A stretch of DNA of 6,001 bases from Methanobacteriota archaeon (GTDB taxonomy: Archaea > Thermoplasmatota > Poseidoniia > Poseidoniales > Poseidoniaceae): contig WTIV01000170.1 in the NCBI GenBank assembly GCA_011525095.1, forward strand, positions 1 to 6,001, written 5' to 3'. Below the pieces are notes generated by a model. That model had not been told where the DNA came from. It did not search any database and saw only the letters and a program-made list of their open reading frames with translations. A program made the translations under genes and the position numbers. Shown one piece after another: positions 3,585-6,001 of the stretch; position 1 is the first letter of the stretch; the number at the start of each line of letters is the position of its first letter.

Positions 3585-5489
3585 ATGAGACTTAGTTTCA
3601 AAGAAATGAAGGATGCAATAGCAAAAATTGTTCCCAAGGACATCCAGTATGATGTTGATTTGGAAGCAGGAGACATTTCCATTGTGACTCCAACCCCAGA
3701 TGCGTTTGGTGGAGGAGATGGACTAGTTGGAAAAATTGCAAAGAAAATCAAGCGAAGAATCGTACTCAGGCCTCATGAATCAATCATGAAAGGAGAGGCT
3801 GAAACAGAGGAATTCATTCGAGATTTAATCGAAGACGTCGCTGGAATAGACTCGATTTATTTCGATGCTTGTTACTGTGAAGTAACTGTAATCTGTAACA
3901 ACCCAGGTGAGGCAGTTGGTAGAAGAGGAGCGAACGCAAAAGCAATTCGAGATGAATGCGGTTGGCTGGTCAAATTTGAGAGAACTCCACCAATTTATTC
4001 CAAAACAATGCATGACATTAGAGGATATAGAGCGTCACACGCCAAGGAGAGAAGGAAACTCCTCAAGGACTTTGGATTGAATATTTACAGGCCAAAAAGG
4101 CCTGGCTCATTTTGGGTAAGAACCACTGCATTGGGTTCATACAGAGAAGTAGGCCGTGCATGCCACCTAGTTACTTCAAATGAAAGTAGAGTCATGATAG
4201 ACGTTGGTGTAAACATCGCATCCGATACAGACCCGATGCCTTACTTCACTGCACCAGAGGCACTACCAATGGAGAAGATGGACGCTGTCATTCTAACCCA
4301 TGCCCACTTAGACCATGCTGGAATGTTACCAGTCCTGTTCAGATATGGTTACAGAGGACCAGTCTACTGTACTCCTCCAACTAGAGACATGATGCTACTG
4401 CTTCAGTCCGACTACCTCAAAGTTGGCGGTTCTGAAGGAAAGAGAGCGCCTTACGATATGGAAGACATTCGCACCTGCATGAGACATGTTATCGATGTTG
4501 ATTGGGGGCAGACTGTGGACATTGCACCGGATATGAAATTGACATTCCACAACGCAGGACACATTCTTGGTTCTTCATCCGTGCACTTACACGTTGGCGA
4601 TGGTAAGCACAACATTGTATTCTCTGGCGACCAAAAATACGAGAAATCATGGCTGTTTGATGCAGCTAACACAAGATTCCCAAGATGCGAGACACTTGTT
4701 ATCGAATCAACTTACGGTGCTTCTGGTGATTTCCAACCTAGTAGAGAAGAAGCTACCCAAGAACTCCAGGATATCGTTAGCCGGACCATTAAGCGTGGTG
4801 GGAAGTTAATCTGTCCTGTTTTCGCAGTTGGACGGTCCCAAGAGGTTATGATAGCAATTGATGAATTATTCAGATCCGGTGCCATAAAACCCGTACCAGT
4901 CTATCTTGATGGAATGATTCAAGAAGCCACAGCGATTCATTCTTCGCACCCTAATTACCTCACGCAAGCACTCAGGAAGAGTCTCTTGAAAGATGATGGA
5001 AATAATCCATTCACTAGTGAATGGTTCCGTCCAGTTCAAGGTAGAGAGATGAGAGAGTCGATTGTAATGGATGGAAGCCCGTGTATCGTACTAGCAACAA
5101 GCGGTATGATGAATGGAGGTCCGGTAATGAACTACTTCCAAAACTGGGCACACGAACCGAGAAACTCTCTTTGCTTCGTAGGTTATCAGGCTGAAGGAAC
5201 ACTTGGGCGAAGACTGCAGAAAGGTTTCAGTGAAGTGCCAATGGTAATCAATGGACAGACAGAGATTGTGAAAATAGGTTGCGAGATGGCAACGATCGAT
5301 GGATTCAGTGGGCACTCCGACAGAAGGCAATTGCTAGAATTCATTGAGAATATGAGTCCTAGACCAAAGAACGTTATCTGTCACCACGGTGATTATTTCA
5401 AATGCAACGAACTAGGAAGAACTCTAAGAGAGAAATTCAAAGTGAGAACATACGCTCCTCAGAATCTTGAAACAATCAGGTTATCTTGA
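3585..5489 (+). CDS. aCPSF1/FttA: KH-domain beta-CASP ribonuclease and transcription termination factor
   Basis: This full-length 634-residue protein belongs to the archaeal CPSF family that cuts nascent RNA at U-rich sites, terminates transcription and acts as a 5'-3' exonuclease. Two N-terminal KH-type regions (about 1-65 and 68-140) are visible, the second with a GRRG loop at 112-115. The metallo-beta-lactamase part has HAHLDH (239-244), His326 in AGHILGSS and Asp349 in FSGDQKY. The beta-CASP part has Glu374 in VIESTYG and His577 in GFSGHSD, with HHGD at 600-603 completing the metal ligands. All expected zinc ligands are therefore present and activity is expected. The residue after GD is Gln where I would expect Phe, a minor change. 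GGAGGTGA at 3571-3578, 6 bases before the ATG, is the strongest ribosome site in the window and settles the start. The TGA stop abuts the trpS stop on the opposite strand. Confidence 0.97.
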   Translation: MRLSFKEMKDAIAKIVPKDIQYDVDLEAGDISIVTPTPDAFGGGDGLVGKIAKKIKRRIVLRPHESIMKGEAETEEFIRDLIEDVAGIDSIYFDACYCEVTVICNNPGEAVGRRGANAKAIRDECGWLVKFERTPPIYSKTMHDIRGYRASHAKERRKLLKDFGLNIYRPKRPGSFWVRTTALGSYREVGRACHLVTSNESRVMIDVGVNIASDTDPMPYFTAPEALPMEKMDAVILTHAHLDHAGMLPVLFRYGYRGPVYCTPPTRDMMLLLQSDYLKVGGSEGKRAPYDMEDIRTCMRHVIDVDWGQTVDIAPDMKLTFHNAGHILGSSSVHLHVGDGKHNIVFSGDQKYEKSWLFDAANTRFPRCETLVIESTYGASGDFQPSREEATQELQDIVSRTIKRGGKLICPVFAVGRSQEVMIAIDELFRSGAIKPVPVYLDGMIQEATAIHSSHPNYLTQALRKSLLKDDGNNPFTSEWFRPVQGREMRESIVMDGSPCIVLATSGMMNGGPVMNYFQNWAHEPRNSLCFVGYQAEGTLGRRLQKGFSEVPMVINGQTEIVKIGCEMATIDGFSGHSDRRQLLEFIENMSPRPKNVICHHGDYFKCNELGRTLREKFKVRTYAPQNLETIRLS

Positions 5490-6001
5490 TTATTCAAAGA
5501 ACTGTTCTACCAAGTGAGCGGTTTCATCTCGCTTTTCAGCAAGATTCGAAAGCCAATCTGTTGCCCTTTCGATGCACATCTGCTTCATTTCACCAGCGAG
5601 TATTTTTCCTGCTCTGTAGTCTTGGTTTATCTCTCCAAGGAATTTATCATCTTCTTCGAAGAAATACATCATGTATTGGTATGCTACGTCCTTATCTGGA
5701 TCTCCGCCTAATCTTCTGTGCTCTTCGATTGTTGCCTGACCGCCGGAGAATGATTTTTTGATTTTCTTTTCTGCTGTCGCAATATCATCCGACAAGAAGA
5801 GAGTGGTCTTGGGCTTCGAGGACGACATCTTATCGCCTGTCATTCCAACTGCAAATCTATGGTATGTGCTTGAAGGAGCAAGCAGACCCATCCCCCCCAT
5901 GCTTCTCTCAAGAGATAATAGTGCCATTTTGATTGGACCTTTATCCTTAGAAGTAGCACTTGGTATGTTTACAGTACCATGCTTTGGGTTTGACATTATA
6001 T
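5490..6001 (-). CDS. trpS: Tryptophanyl-tRNA synthetase, C-terminal part (partial at right edge)
   Basis: The frame is open to the right edge, so the start and the HIGH-motif half lie outside the window. About 170 residues are visible. The class I KMSKS loop appears as DKMSSSKP (KMSSS at 5817-5831). It is preceded by PSSTYHRF and followed by the SGGQATIEEHRRLGG and FFEEDD segments typical of archaeal and eukaryotic-type TrpRS. The final helices resemble its C-terminal tRNA-binding part. The enzyme charges tRNA-Trp in the cytoplasm. The ATG at 5994-5996 is probably internal, because the frame continues upstream of it and more than half of the enzyme would be missing. The stretch just before PSSTYHRF is not conserved in the relatives I know. 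The TAA stop abuts the aCPSF1 stop with no gap. Confidence 0.92.
   Translation of the reverse strand, partial: IMSNPKHGTVNIPSATSKDKGPIKMALLSLERSMGGMGLLAPSSTYHRFAVGMTGDKMSSSKPKTTLFLSDDIATAEKKIKKSFSGGQATIEEHRRLGGDPDKDVAYQYMMYFFEEDDKFLGEINQDYRAGKILAGEMKQMCIERATDWLSNLAEKRDETAHLVEQFFE

Noticed and set aside
5486..5510. Hairpin candidates at the aCPSF1/trpS junction (TTGA/TCAA and AGAA/TTCT)
   Set aside because: The stems are only 4 bp long and would occur often by chance.
5892..5898. Run of seven C in trpS as a possible frameshift site
   Set aside because: The frame is intact on both sides, with recognisable TrpRS sequence downstream. It simply encodes Gly-Gly next to Met.
1..6001. CRISPR arrays, insertion sequences, prophage or toxin-antitoxin genes
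   Set aside because: No spaced direct repeats, terminal inverted repeats, transposase motifs or small toxin pairs were seen on either strand.

Overview
The window looks like a compact euryarchaeal-type chromosome segment, most plausibly a marine Thermoplasmatota lineage such as Poseidoniales (Marine Group II). The archaeal call is firm. It rests on a KH-domain beta-CASP RNase of the aCPSF1/FttA type, an archaeal proteasome beta subunit, a single-domain ZPR1 protein, a SepF-like division protein, an archaeal-type TrpRS and a pyruvoyl-dependent arginine decarboxylase (PvlArgDC) homologue. The narrower lineage is inference only. Bacterial promoters, CRISPR arrays, insertion sequences and phage genes are all absent.

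Layout, left to right. (1) 1-80, + strand: last codons of a gene whose tail resembles a parvulin-type peptidyl-prolyl isomerase. (2) 139-1359, - strand: a unit read right to left, consisting of a PvlArgDC-family protein without its catalytic residues, a zinc-ribbon/winged-helix protein resembling haloarchaeal DUF5817, and tRNA-Pro(UGG) with an encoded CCA end. (3) 1413-1700, + strand: a small two-helix membrane protein of unknown function. (4) 1701-2785, - strand: sepF followed by a ZPR1-domain gene. (5) 2878-5489, + strand: psmB (proteasome beta) followed by aCPSF1/FttA. (6) 5490-6001, - strand: the C-terminal part of trpS, running off the right edge.

Transcription changes direction at every block. 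Divergent starts share short spacers at 1360-1412 and 2786-2877. Two convergent pairs meet with no intergenic base at all (1700/1701 and 5489/5490), so those transcripts must end inside antisense coding sequence. This is notable because the window also encodes FttA, the archaeal transcription termination and RNA 3'-end processing factor. Genes inside operons carry Shine-Dalgarno motifs at a fairly constant distance. Most first genes do not and may be leaderless; psmB is an exception.

Most of the window is core housekeeping: protein turnover, RNA 3'-end formation, cell division and translation. The most unusual item is the PvlArgDC homologue, whose self-cleavage serine pair and other catalytic positions are all replaced. 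It has gained a basic disordered tail and sits directly upstream of a zinc-ribbon protein. No stretch longer than 300 bases lacks a gene.
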